Origin: an uncultured Collinsella sp.
GTDB lineage: Bacteria; Actinomycetota; Coriobacteriia; Coriobacteriales; Coriobacteriaceae
Length of the DNA stretch: 64,000 nucleotides
NCBI GenBank assembly: GCA_958450865.1
Contig: CAUDNY010000006.1
Coordinates: forward strand, 79,972-143,971
Direction: 5' to 3'
Part shown: positions 32,719-40,831 of the stretch, piece by piece
Layout: every line of letters starts with the position of its first letter
Numbering within the stretch: the first letter of the stretch is position 1
The notes under the pieces: generated by a model
The model's input: the letters and a program-made list of their open reading frames with translations, nothing else
What the model was told of the DNA's origin: nothing
Databases searched by the model: none
Made by a program: the position numbers and the translations under genes

Positions 32719-33852
32719 TTAGATGCGGTTCATCTGAGCGGCGACTTTGTTGTACCAGTCCTGCCACGTGGGCGGGCAGTACTTTTTGGCCGCTGCCGGG
32801 GTAAGGGTGGAGCCGTAGTTGGCGCCCAGATAGGCAACGTGAGCGGAGATGCCCTCGCTCCAGCTGCCAAAGCTGCGCCAACCGCCGCCACGGGCACTCC
32901 AGCCCCAGGCGTTGTAAGAATTGGCGCAATAAGCACCCTTGGTGCTCTCGATGCAGGCGATGGCGGGGGACCAACGGGGGTCGACACCGGTATTCCAAGC
33001 GGCGACGGCAAAGTTATAGCCCTGGCCTGCCATGGGGGAACCGGCGAGATAATTGTCGATGCGGCTCGTCCACTCATTAATGAACGAATCGTAATCGGAG
33101 CTACCGGTATTGGCGTTGTTCACCGTGGTGTCGATGGTGGTGTTGGTGTTGGTGGCCTGGCTGCTGGAATTGCTGCCGCTTACGCCCTCGCCCGAGAGCT
33201 TCTCGGCGGCAGCGGCCTTATCGGCCTCAAGCTTGGCAAGCTCGGCGGCATTTTCCTGCTCGGCTTTTGCCTGTGCCTCGCTGCGGAGCTGCTGGGCCTG
33301 AGCCAACGCATCCTCGGCGTTTTTCTGCTCTGCCTCAAGCTGAGACTTGGCCTGCTGGAGCTCAGCCTTGTTCTGCTCGAGTTCGGTTTGCATGTTATTG
33401 AGCTGTTCGATCTCGTCGACGCTCGAGCTCGTGATCTGGTTGGTGTATTTGCAGGTCGTGATGAACTCACCCAGGCTCTGCGCGTTGACCAGGAAGCTCA
33501 CGATGGGGTTGGTGCCCTTCTGATACTTGTACAAATCGCGCATGGCGGAGCTTGCCTTGGCCTGCTGCTCGGGAAGCTTAGCCTCGATTTCCTCGATGCT
33601 TGCCTCATTGGAGTCAATCTGCTTTTGCAGGTCATCGAGTTTGGTGCGGGCGTCGTTGTAGGCGCTCGTGGCGGCTTCGATCTTCTGCTGGGCTGCGGAA
33701 AGCTGGTCCTGCGTTGCCTGCGAGGCGGCATACGCCGCAACGGGGGAGAGCATCGGCGTGGCCGTCAGCGCAACGGCGAGCGCGGCGCTCGTGATGATAC
33801 GAGCCGGCTTCGACGCAATGAGCGCTGCGGCGCGATGATTCGAATGCTGCAT
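32719..33852 (-). CDS. secreted coiled-coil protein with lysozyme-like C-terminal domain
   Basis: This is a 377-residue exported protein. A basic N-terminus and hydrophobic stretch end at a likely signal-peptidase site near VAAYAASQA. Residues about 45-230 are long heptad-rich coiled coil (AAQQKIEAATSAYNDARTKL and following), as in PcsB/CwlO-type peptidoglycan hydrolases. A Ser/Asn/Thr linker leads to a C-terminal domain with YLAGSPMAGQGYNFAVAAWN, PAIACIESTKGAYC and NAWGWSARGGGWRSF, a lysozyme/glucosaminidase-like fold with the likely catalytic Glu in IEST. AGAGGGA precedes the start at 33852. It probably trims peptidoglycan during growth or division. Confidence 0.75.
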   Translation of the reverse strand: MQHSNHRAAALIASKPARIITSAALAVALTATPMLSPVAAYAASQATQDQLSAAQQKIEAATSAYNDARTKLDDLQKQIDSNEASIEEIEAKLPEQQAKASSAMRDLYKYQKGTNPIVSFLVNAQSLGEFITTCKYTNQITSSSVDEIEQLNNMQTELEQNKAELQQAKSQLEAEQKNAEDALAQAQQLRSEAQAKAEQENAAELAKLEADKAAAAEKLSGEGVSGSNSSSQATNTNTTIDTTVNNANTGSSDYDSFINEWTSRIDNYLAGSPMAGQGYNFAVAAWNTGVDPRWSPAIACIESTKGAYCANSYNAWGWSARGGGWRSFGSWSEGISAHVAYLGANYGSTLTPAAAKKYCPPTWQDWYNKVAAQMNRI

Positions 33853-33914
33853 CCAGTCCCTCTGCAATCAATCGTAGGTTATGGTTCGAACGGTATTCTA
33901 CTACTGCTTTCGAC

Positions 33915-34020
33915 CTCAACTTGAACCTTAAAGGTTCCAAAGGGTCAAGTTGAACTTGAGGCTTTGGCTTTGACCTGCAGTTATGATGAATTGTTGAGAA
34001 ACCATAGAGTTCAACTTTAA
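33915..34020 (-). promoter_or_regulatory. upstream region with repeated TCAAGTTGA-type sites
   Basis: CTCAACTTGAACC (33915), TCAAGTTGAACTTGAGG (33945) and GAGTTCAACTTT (34007) are variants of one motif, in both orientations. The first two form an inverted repeat. They lie upstream of the wall hydrolase and may bind a regulator. Otherwise the 230-base gap holds no gene. Confidence 0.4.
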
Positions 34021-34086
34021 CGTTACAGAGCCCTGTTTGAGAGGTGTTTTGGGCTGTAAAAGCTATCTCAACGTGGGGTTTTACAA

Positions 34087-34719
34087 CTACAGCGTGCCTT
34101 TCTGGCGAGCCCGCTCAATCTCTTCGAGGGCCTCGGCAGGGGTGAACGAGCAGGTGCCGTCGCCGAGCTTGACCACCTGGATGTCGTCGCCGATATGGAC
34201 CTCTCCGCCCTTTAGTACCACGCCAAAAACGCCCTCGTGGGGAAAGATGCAGTCGCCGGCGAGATAGTAGATGGCACAGCGTGTGTGGCAGACCTTGCCG
34301 ATTTGGCTGATTTCGACAAGCACCTCGCTGCCAAGCTTGAGCTGCGTGCCCAAGGGGAGCGAGAGTAGATTGATGCCTTGCGTGGTGAAATTCTCCCCAA
34401 AGTCACCCTGGCGCACATCGAGTCCGCGGGCCTGCGCCGTCTGGATGGACTCTGCGGCCAAAAAGGAAACCTGACGGTGCCAATGCCCGGCGTGTGCGTC
34501 GGAGGCGAGGCCAAATTGCTCTATAACGGTGTCGTGTCCATCCGCGACGGGCGACTTGCGTGTGCCCTTGCGCGCCGACGTGTTGATCGAGACGATGCGG
34601 GCGGGCCTGTCGTAGGCATCGTTTGCTGTGCGTAGGGGAACGGCCGTTTGTGCGCGTTCCGCCAGCTCGCGCTTCGCGGCATTGAGGATAGGATTATCGG
34701 TCGGATGGTCTTGGGGCAC
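34087..34719 (-). CDS. MOSC domain protein
   Basis: This is a 210-residue protein with a MOSC (molybdenum cofactor sulfurase C-terminal-like) beta-barrel. An N-terminal extension of about 40 residues is followed by IVSINTSARKGTRKSPV, GLASDAHAGHWHRQVSFLA, QGDFGENFTTQGINL and the conserved Cys in IGKVCHTRCAIYYLAGDCIF. A C-terminal helix has SFTPAEALEEIERARQKG. Stand-alone MOSC proteins are thought to handle sulfur or molybdenum-cofactor compounds. No Moco genes are visible here, so the partner is unknown. Monocistronic on the minus strand. Confidence 0.82.
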   Translation of the reverse strand: MPQDHPTDNPILNAAKRELAERAQTAVPLRTANDAYDRPARIVSINTSARKGTRKSPVADGHDTVIEQFGLASDAHAGHWHRQVSFLAAESIQTAQARGLDVRQGDFGENFTTQGINLLSLPLGTQLKLGSEVLVEISQIGKVCHTRCAIYYLAGDCIFPHEGVFGVVLKGGEVHIGDDIQVVKLGDGTCSFTPAEALEEIERARQKGTL

Positions 34720-34855
34720 GTGCGCGCCTTTCGTTTGAGGATGTCAATACGCTGAATCCTACAACAATGGTAGGTTCATTGCCCATTGTCATACAACGGT
34801 GAGCGCCGTCTTCGTGCTGGACGATTACGTCGATTGCCATAGATACGGTGGAGCT

Positions 34856-34885
34856 TTGGGCGCCGGCGGCTTGGCACGCTAGAAT
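34856..34885 (+). promoter_or_regulatory. promoter of the D-aspartate ligase gene
   Basis: TTGGGC (34856-34861), an 18-base spacer and TAGAAT (34880-34885), 56 bases before the start codon. Confidence 0.45.
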
Positions 34886-34941
34886 AAATCAGTTGCGCAA
34901 AGACCGCCCGTTGTGTGGGCAGTTCGTGATAGGAAGTTTCC

Positions 34942-36198
34942 ATGGCATTGCAGTTTACAGAGCGCGAGTTCATTCCCGTGCTGCTCGGTGGCGACATCAA
35001 CGCCTATTCGGTGGCGCGCGCCTTCTACGAGGAGTACCAGGTCAAGAGCCTGGTCTTTGGCAAGTACCAGACGGGTCCCGCGTACCGCAGCCAGATTATC
35101 GACTACACGCCCAACGTGGATATCGATACCATGCCCGTGATGCTCAGGACCGTCAACGGCATTGCCCAAGCGCATGCCGATAAGACGATTGTCCTTGTGG
35201 GCTGTGGCGATAACTATGTTGCCCTCGTGGCTCAGGCCAAGGATGCCCATGAGTTGGCGGATAACATCGTCGCGCCTTACGCTCCCTATAGCATGCTTGA
35301 GCAGTGTCAGAAGAAGGAGATCTTCTACGAGCTGTGCGAGAAGCATGGCGTGCCCTATCCGCATACCTTTACCTTCACCATGGCGATGCTGAACGCCCAA
35401 GGCGAGGCACCTGCCGAAGTGCTCGACCAGATCGATTTTCCCTACCCGATGATCCTGAAGCCTTCCGATGGCATCATGTGGTGGCAGCACGAGTTCGAGG
35501 GCCAGAAAAAGGCCTATGAGATTGCCGACCGTGCCGAGCTGGAACAGGTCATTCGCGACTCGTATGCCAGCGGCTACACCGACGACCTGATCTTGCAGGA
35601 TCGCGTGCCCGGCAATGACGAGTACATGCGCGTGCTCACCAGTTATTCCGACCGCAACGGCAAGGTGCGCATGATGTGCCTGGGTCACGTGCTGCTCGAG
35701 GAGCATCAGCCTCACGGTGTCGGCAACCACGCCTGTATCATCACCGAGCCCAATGACGAGCTCATGGGCGGCGTGCGCAAGTTGCTCGAGGACCTTCACT
35801 TTGTGGGCTATTCCAACTTTGACGTTAAGTACGACGAGCGCGACGGCTCGTTTAAGTTCTTCGATTTCAACACGCGCCAGGGCCGCAGCAACTACTACGT
35901 CACTAACAGCGGCTTTAACGTTGCCAAGTATGTGGTGGACGAGTATGTGTTCAACCGCCCGTTTGAGCCGGAGTTTGTGACGGCGCAGGACGAGGCGCTG
36001 TGGATGGTCGTCCCCATGGGCGTCGTCGACAAGTACGTCAAGGATCCCGAGCTGCGCGCTAAGGTGCATCGCCTGGACAAGGAAGGCAAGGGCGCCGACC
36101 CTTCGTTTATGAAGGGCGACTTTGTCTTTAACCGCTGGCTGCGCATGTGGCACACCAAGCTGCGTCACTTTAAGCTGTTCAAGACGTATTACAAGTAG
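34942..36198 (+). CDS. ATP-grasp ligase, probable D-aspartate ligase for the peptidoglycan cross-bridge
   Basis: This is a 418-residue ATP-grasp enzyme resembling Enterococcus faecium D-aspartate ligase (Aslfm). EFIPVLLGGDINAYSVARAF at the N-terminus, VGCGDNYVALVAQ, PYPMILKPSDGIMWW (ATP-site Lys), DDLILQDRVPGNDEYMRVL, KVRMMCLGHVLLEE and FFDFNTRQGRSNYYV (metal ligands) occur in the order seen there. That enzyme adds D-Asp to the L-Lys side chain of the peptidoglycan precursor. The next gene is an aspartate racemase that would supply D-Asp, which supports the call. Cytoplasmic. GGAAG precedes the ATG at 34942. Confidence 0.78.
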   Translation: MALQFTEREFIPVLLGGDINAYSVARAFYEEYQVKSLVFGKYQTGPAYRSQIIDYTPNVDIDTMPVMLRTVNGIAQAHADKTIVLVGCGDNYVALVAQAKDAHELADNIVAPYAPYSMLEQCQKKEIFYELCEKHGVPYPHTFTFTMAMLNAQGEAPAEVLDQIDFPYPMILKPSDGIMWWQHEFEGQKKAYEIADRAELEQVIRDSYASGYTDDLILQDRVPGNDEYMRVLTSYSDRNGKVRMMCLGHVLLEEHQPHGVGNHACIITEPNDELMGGVRKLLEDLHFVGYSNFDVKYDERDGSFKFFDFNTRQGRSNYYVTNSGFNVAKYVVDEYVFNRPFEPEFVTAQDEALWMVVPMGVVDKYVKDPELRAKVHRLDKEGKGADPSFMKGDFVFNRWLRMWHTKLRHFKLFKTYYK

Positions 36199-36207
36199 AT
36201 GAGTGCG

Positions 36208-36246
36208 GCGCCCGTCCGGTTTACATCGGGCGGGCGCGGGTATGAT
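36208..36246 (+). promoter_or_regulatory. hairpin and -10 box between ligase and racemase
   Basis: GCGCCCGTCCG pairs with CGGGCGGGCGC (one G-U pair), immediately followed by GGGTATGAT with TATGAT at 36241-36246. The racemase may have its own extended -10 promoter in addition to read-through. Confidence 0.4.
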
Positions 36247-36282
36247 ACGCGCAATTGCGCAAGCGTCACCAAGGAGGCGGCG

Positions 36283-37029
36283 ATGGAAAAGCTGGGAGTT
36301 ATCGGCGGCATGGGCGCCGAGGCCACGTCGTATTACTACGACCAGGTGGTGCGCCACACGGCTGCTGCCTGCGATCAGGAACATATCGACATGGTGGTGC
36401 TCTCCAAGTCGACCATGCCCGACCGCACGCTGGCCATTAAGACCGGCGAGCATGCCAAGCTGCTGGCGACCATGAAAGAGTGTGCCCAGGCACTCGAGTC
36501 GCTGGGCTGCGCGCACATTGCCATTCCCTGCAACACGTCACACTACTTCTACGACCAGATCCAGTCGTTTACGAAGGTGCCGATTATTCACATGCCGCGT
36601 GAGTCGGTGCGCTATGCCCTTGCGGGTGCGGTGATGGGGGAGTGCGAGTTCGACCCCAACCTGAGTATGCCGGCCGAGCCGGTGCACAAGATTGGCATTA
36701 TGGGCACCGACGGAACCGTGGACGCGGGCGTCTACGGCCGCGAATGCGAGGCTGCGGGTGTTGAGGTCGTCTATCCCAGCGAGAAACGTCAGAACGATGT
36801 GATGTCGCTTATCTACGATGATGTGAAGGCCGGACGTGAGCCCGATATGGATAAGTTCGACCGCGTGATGTGGGAGTTCGCCCGTAGCGGCTGCGACCGT
36901 GTCATTCTGGCCTGCACCGAGCTATCGGTGCTGCAGAAGTATCGAGAGATGCCCGAGATCACCCTCGATGCCATGGATGTCCTGGTGCGCGAATCCATCA
37001 TCCGCAGCGGCGCCCCCTACCGCCTCTAG
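36283..37029 (+). CDS. aspartate/glutamate racemase family protein
   Basis: This is a 248-residue cofactor-independent racemase. The paired catalytic cysteines are in AIPCNTSHYFYDQI and ILACTELSVLQK. KLGVIGGMGAEATSYYY opens the first domain and IGIMGTDGTVDAGVYGRECE the second. AAGGAGG at 36271-36277 sets the ATG at 36283; an in-frame start at 36199 would cover the intergenic hairpin. It is downstream of a D-Asp ligase and probably makes D-Asp for cell-wall cross-linking. Confidence 0.85.
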   Translation: MEKLGVIGGMGAEATSYYYDQVVRHTAAACDQEHIDMVVLSKSTMPDRTLAIKTGEHAKLLATMKECAQALESLGCAHIAIPCNTSHYFYDQIQSFTKVPIIHMPRESVRYALAGAVMGECEFDPNLSMPAEPVHKIGIMGTDGTVDAGVYGRECEAAGVEVVYPSEKRQNDVMSLIYDDVKAGREPDMDKFDRVMWEFARSGCDRVILACTELSVLQKYREMPEITLDAMDVLVRESIIRSGAPYRL

Positions 37030-37087
37030 CTTCCGACCTGTCAAAAAGGGACAGGTTAATGTTGGTAGGTTTTATCTGGTGAAACAG

Positions 37088-37126
37088 TAAAGGCCTCGGC
37101 TCGTTTGGTGCGAGCCGAGGCCTTTT
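37088..37126. terminator. bidirectional terminator between racemase and ecfT
   Basis: AAAGGCCTCGGCTCG pairs with CGAGCCGAGGCCTTT around an 8-nt loop, with T-tracts on both strands. Confidence 0.85.
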
Positions 37127-37154
37127 GCGTTGGGCGATTGCTGTCGGTGGCGAA

Positions 37155-37901
37155 CTAGAACAGGAAGCCGATGGCGATGAGGGCGATGCTGACGATGAGC
37201 ACGGCGATGTCCAGGCCCTTGATGGGGTAGCGCTTGTACGAGCTGACGCGTGTACGCAGATAGAAGCCGCGCTGTTCTGCCGCCAAGGCTGTGGCATCGG
37301 TCTTGCCCACGCTCGAGATGAGCAGTGGCACGCACAGTGGCAGCATGAGCTTAAGCTTCTTGATGGGGTTCTTGGTGTCGTACTCGACGCCGCGTGCGGT
37401 CTGCGCTTCCATGATGGCGTTCATCTCCTGACCAAACACCGGCACAAAGCGCAGCGCCGTGGTAAAGGTGAAGGCATAGCGATACGGTACGTGCAGCACC
37501 TCGACGCAGGCGTTGGCAAGGTCGTTGAGCTTGGTCACCATGAGCATGAGGATGAGTGGCAGCGCCACGCCCAGCAGGCGCAGACAGGCCTTCGATCCTG
37601 TGATGAGGCCCGTGTCGGTGATAAAGCCCCACACCACGTTGCCATCGCGCATAAAGGCTAGCTGGAGTACCAGCATGATAAGCGCGAGCGGAATCAGCAA
37701 CTTGAGCAACGAGAACAGACGGTCGACGACGCCGGCATAGGCACCCAGCGCAAGGGTGAGTGCCAAAAAGCCCAGCAGCGCCACGTAGGTGTCGGACAAG
37801 AAGATGCCGACGATGATGGCGGCGGCGAGGCCCAGTTTGACGACGGGGTTCAGGCGATGCAGCAGCGTATCGCCCGGCATGTAGTCGATGACGTTAACCA
37901 C
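37155..37901 (-). CDS. ecfT: ECF transporter transmembrane (T) component
   Basis: This is a 248-residue EcfT/CbiQ-family membrane protein. IDYMPGDTLLHRLNPVVKLGL at the N-terminus and several helices precede the two cytoplasmic coupling motifs around AQTARGVEY and AAEQRGFYLRTRV (A-R-G type). I choose a GTG start at 37901 because GGAGA sits 9 bases before it. The ATG at 37934 would overlap the upstream ATPase by 41 bases. With the GTG start the overlap is 8 bases, implying translational coupling. It links the ATPase to the S component encoded at 39859. Confidence 0.82.
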   Translation of the reverse strand: MVNVIDYMPGDTLLHRLNPVVKLGLAAAIIVGIFLSDTYVALLGFLALTLALGAYAGVVDRLFSLLKLLIPLALIMLVLQLAFMRDGNVVWGFITDTGLITGSKACLRLLGVALPLILMLMVTKLNDLANACVEVLHVPYRYAFTFTTALRFVPVFGQEMNAIMEAQTARGVEYDTKNPIKKLKLMLPLCVPLLISSVGKTDATALAAEQRGFYLRTRVSSYKRYPIKGLDIAVLIVSIALIAIGFLF

Positions 37902-39645
37902 GGCGGACCATCTCCTTGGTAATTCGAACGACATCGGTGACCTCGCTCACCTGCGCAAAAGCGGGCGAGACGGAAGATGCCAGACGGCGCGAGAGTTCAA
38001 TAACCTGGGGAGGCTCCACGTAGGCACGCCGCATGAGATCGATGTTCGAGAATAGCTCGTGCGTGCGGCCGCGGTCGAGGATGTGACCGTCGGCCATTAC
38101 TACGATACGCTCGGCAAAGTCGGAAACAACTTCCATATCGTGGCAGACCATGATAACGGCGCAGCCGCGCTCGGCCATGGTGCGCACCGTTTCCATGACG
38201 GTCATGCACTCGCGGTAATCAAGGCCGCTCGTGGGCTCGTCGAGCACGACGATCTTGGGCTCAACCACTACGACGGAGGCAAGCGCCACCATTTGTCGCT
38301 GGCCGCGCGAAAGTGAGAAAGGTGCCTCATCGGCAGGCAGGCCAAAGCGGTCGATAACGAGTTGAGCACGACGCAGAGCCTCGGCACGGTCGATGCCGGC
38401 AAGCTCCAGGCCAAAAGCGACCTCGTCGAGTACGGTATCCTTGCAGATCTGGCGGTCGGGGTTTTGGAAGAGCGTTGCGACTTCGCGGGCAATGCGGCTC
38501 GTGGGAACGGTTGCGGTATCCAGTCCCGTGACGCGCACGCTGCCCGAGGCGGGTTTAAGCAGGCCCGTGAGCAGCTTGGTGAGCGTGGTCTTGCCGGCAC
38601 CGTTTTGGCCGACGATGCCCACGAGCTCGCCGGGATAGAGGGTCAGGTTGAGGTCGTGGACGGCGGCGCCGCCATTGGGATAGGCAAACTCAACATGGTC
38701 GAAGGTGAGCACGGGCTCGGCGTCCTTGGCATGAGGGCGCAACGACGGTGCATGCGGGGAGGCGGCGGGCGCCTGGGCTTTGCTGACCGCGCGTGCGGGG
38801 TCGACGATGCCCGAAATCAGGCGCTCGGCTTCATCGACATCCAAGCAAGGGGTACCGCTTAGCAGGCCATCGGCCTCGAGGCTATTGAAGATACGCGTGA
38901 CGCGAGGGCAGTCGACGCCGACGGCACGGAGCTCGTCGGTATGCGCGAAGACCTCGTGTGGCTCGCCCTGCAGCGCGATTTCGCCATGGTTGAGCACGAG
39001 CACGCGGTTGCAGTACTCCGAGAGCAGGGCGACCTTTTGCTCAACGACGACGATGGTAATTCCAAGTGCGCGGTTTGCCTCACGCAGCGTCTCGAAGACC
39101 AACGTGGAGCTGGCGGGGTCGAGCGCCGCGGTGGGTTCGTCGAGCACGAGCACACGCGGACGCATGGCGAGGATGGCGGCGATGGCAACCTTTTGCTTTT
39201 GGCCGCCCGAAAGTGTGGCAATCTCGCGGTCACGCAGGTCGCTGATACCGACGGTCTTAAGCGTCTCGCTCACACGTTGCTCGATCTGGTCGTGGGGAAC
39301 GCCAAAGTTCTCCAGGCCAAAAAGCATCTCGTCCTCGACGACCGAGGCGACCATTTGCGTGTCGATGTCTTGCAACACGCTGCCGACGATTTGCGACACA
39401 TCGGTGAGCGAGGCTTCGCAGGTGTCGTGGCCGTCAACCATGACGGACCCAAAGAACGTGCCGGTGTAGTGGTGGGGCACGGCACCTGACAGGCAGGCGG
39501 CAAGCGTGGACTTGCCGGCGCCCGAGGGTCCGATGATGCCGATGAAATCTCCCTTGTTCACACTGAGCGAGATGTGGCTGAGCGCCCGCTCGGTTTGCGT
39601 GCCATAGGAGAACGAGACATCGTCGACGTTGATGATCGTTTCCAT
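37894..39645 (-). CDS. ecfA: ECF transporter dual ATPase (two fused ABC domains)
   Basis: This 583-residue protein has two ATPase domains in one chain. Domain 1 has GPSGAGKSTLAACLSG, LSGGQKQKVAIAA and VLVLDEPTAALDP. After a linker of about residues 265-315 rich in Ala and Pro, domain 2 has GQNGAGKTTLTKLLTG, LSRGQRQMVALASV (Gly-to-Arg in the signature) and IVVLDEPTSGLD. It powers uptake with EcfT and the S component. It is downstream of the S component gene, separated by copy B of the hairpin element and another inverted repeat, and overlaps ecfT. Confidence 0.87.
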   Translation of the reverse strand: METIINVDDVSFSYGTQTERALSHISLSVNKGDFIGIIGPSGAGKSTLAACLSGAVPHHYTGTFFGSVMVDGHDTCEASLTDVSQIVGSVLQDIDTQMVASVVEDEMLFGLENFGVPHDQIEQRVSETLKTVGISDLRDREIATLSGGQKQKVAIAAILAMRPRVLVLDEPTAALDPASSTLVFETLREANRALGITIVVVEQKVALLSEYCNRVLVLNHGEIALQGEPHEVFAHTDELRAVGVDCPRVTRIFNSLEADGLLSGTPCLDVDEAERLISGIVDPARAVSKAQAPAASPHAPSLRPHAKDAEPVLTFDHVEFAYPNGGAAVHDLNLTLYPGELVGIVGQNGAGKTTLTKLLTGLLKPASGSVRVTGLDTATVPTSRIAREVATLFQNPDRQICKDTVLDEVAFGLELAGIDRAEALRRAQLVIDRFGLPADEAPFSLSRGQRQMVALASVVVVEPKIVVLDEPTSGLDYRECMTVMETVRTMAERGCAVIMVCHDMEVVSDFAERIVVMADGHILDRGRTHELFSNIDLMRRAYVEPPQVIELSRRLASSVSPAFAQVSEVTDVVRITKEMVRRG

Positions 39646-39693
39646 GGATACCTTTCATAGTCATTGGGGACAGTCTTAAATGACCAGTTGTTT

Positions 39694-39732
39694 AAGACCG
39701 TCCCAAAAAAGCTCGTTGTTTGGGACGGTCTT
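39694..39732. repeat. 14-bp inverted repeat between the ECF S component and ATPase genes
   Basis: AAGACCGTCCCAAA and TTTGGGACGGTCTT pair perfectly around an 11-nt loop. A degenerate further copy of the arm with GGGGACAGTCTTAAA lies at 39666-39680. It may reduce read-through into ecfA. Confidence 0.6.
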
Positions 39733-39751
39733 TGGTGGTGAAGCACGGAGA

Positions 39752-39852
39752 CGGCTTTACGAGGGGCCCCAGGTTGGCGCGAAAGAGGGGCGAAGCGTAC
39801 TTGGGTACGCGAGCGACGAATGAACGCCGAGATGGGGTGGCTCGTAAAGCCG
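39752..39852 (+). repeat. long hairpin element, family 1, copy B
   Basis: Outer arms CGGCTTTACGAG (39752-39763) and CTCGTAAAGCCG (39841-39852) are complementary but unrelated to those of copy A. The inner stems are GGCG/CGCC (39776-39779 with 39825-39828) and GCGTAC/GTACGC. The core GAAGCGTACTTGGGTACGCG is shared with copy A. It lies 6 bases 3' of the S component gene stop. Confidence 0.75.
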
Positions 39853-39858
39853 AGCGGG

Positions 39859-40431
39859 TTAGTTGAGCTTCAGGGCCTTCTGGATGGGCAGGTAGAGGGC
39901 ACCGACCAGAATGGCGTTAAAGACGGCGGTCATGGCGACGACGGGCAGCATGGCGGCGGCGAGCTCGCCGACCACGCCGAGCATGGCCATCTTGATGACC
40001 ATGAAGATGACACCTGAGACAAAGGTGGTCAGGAAGGTTGCGACAATGGCGATGGCGGGCTTGACCTGACCGTTCTTGCCGGCGGCGTTGACGATGCCGG
40101 CCATGAGCATGGCGGCGATGCCCTCGGCGGCAAAATCGACGAACGGCGAAGTGGTGGTGATCTGGATCACGGCAGCCGAGATGAGGCCAATGACGAGCGC
40201 CTGGCCGATGTTGGGGCGAACGACCAGGATGGTGAGGCAGAAGGCCGAGATGATGAACTCGGGGCTGATCATGCCGCCCGAGATGCCTGAGATGGCCTTG
40301 CCGACGGTGAAGTTGAGGATGAAGCCGGCGGCGAGCAGGATGGCGAGCAGGACGAGGGCGCGGACATCGAGTTTGCCGCGGTCGGCGGTCTGGACGGTGC
40401 GGGGCTGGGTAGCGGTAGTGTTCTGAGTCAT
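39859..40431 (-). CDS. ECF transporter S component, probable tryptophan uptake
   Basis: This is a 190-residue membrane protein with about five to six helices. A polar N-tail precedes LDVRALVLLAILLAAGFILN, then PEFIISAFCLTILVVRPN and GLISAAVIQITTTSPFVDF. It resembles small S components such as the TrpP group, but by sequence alone the substrate is not certain. The strongest clue is its leader: a peptide with three tandem Trp codons and a terminator (40509-40644), which points to tryptophan. GAAAGG precedes the ATG at 40431. It heads the S, ATPase, T gene set. Confidence 0.75.
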   Translation of the reverse strand: MTQNTTATQPRTVQTADRGKLDVRALVLLAILLAAGFILNFTVGKAISGISGGMISPEFIISAFCLTILVVRPNIGQALVIGLISAAVIQITTTSPFVDFAAEGIAAMLMAGIVNAAGKNGQVKPAIAIVATFLTTFVSGVIFMVIKMAMLGVVGELAAAMLPVVAMTAVFNAILVGALYLPIQKALKLN

Positions 40432-40508
40432 GGTGAAAAGCCTTTCGGAATGGGAGTGCAAGGGAAAAGCGGAGGCGCGTGATGCGAATGTGATCGGGCT
40501 CGAGATAG

Positions 40509-40539
40509 AAAAAGGCCCCCGGTCGAAACCGGAGGCCTT
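40509..40539 (-). terminator. attenuator terminator in the ECF leader
   Basis: On the minus strand AAGGCCTCCGG and CCGGGGGCCTT pair, followed by five T, between the Trp leader peptide and the S component gene. Leader TCGGTCGA can pair with TCGACCG inside its descending arm, giving an alternative antiterminator. Confidence 0.75.
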
Positions 40540-40575
40540 CCAATCACCTAGAGCGCAAAAACAGGCGTGAGGGAC

Positions 40576-40644
40576 TCACTGTCGACCGATCGTATTCGCA
40601 TCACGCCACCACCAGTTGTTGAGAGACTTCATCGTGTTCTTCAT
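40576..40644 (-). CDS. tryptophan leader peptide (22 residues)
   Basis: AAAGGAG lies 9 bases before an ATG at 40644. The frame has 22 codons and ends TGA at 40576. It includes LNNWWWRDAN: three consecutive TGG codons. The bases right after these codons (GGCGTGA) can pair with TCACGCC downstream of the stop (40563-40570), which is the 1:2 pairing expected in ribosome-mediated attenuation. A stalled ribosome on the Trp codons would break that pairing. Too short for ordinary gene callers. Confidence 0.8.
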   Translation of the reverse strand: MKNTMKSLNNWWWRDANTIGRQ

Positions 40645-40702
40645 GTTGGTGGCTCCTTTCGTGATACCGTGGCACGGTCGCACCTAGTTGCTGTTGCGCT
40701 GC

Positions 40703-40708
40703 ACTATA
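40703..40708 (-). promoter_or_regulatory. -10 box of the ECF operon
   Basis: TGTGCTATAGT on the minus strand gives an extended -10 (TATAGT), about 60 bases upstream of the leader peptide. No clear -35 box. Confidence 0.4.
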
Positions 40709-40782
40709 GCACAGCGAAGTGCGTGCGGGGAAATCTTTTTTGAAAAGATTTCAGGCGGGTTTCCCGCCGGTCAAAAGAGCGG

Positions 40783-40824
40783 GCTGGGCGGGCGAGGCTG
40801 CCATTGCTGCCTTGCCCGCCCAGC
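40783..40824 (-). terminator. terminator of the C69 dipeptidase gene
   Basis: GCTGGGCGGGC and GCCCGCCCAGC (11 bp) with further inner pairing, followed on the minus strand by GCTCTTTT. Confidence 0.6.
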
Positions 40825-40831
40825 TAAGACG

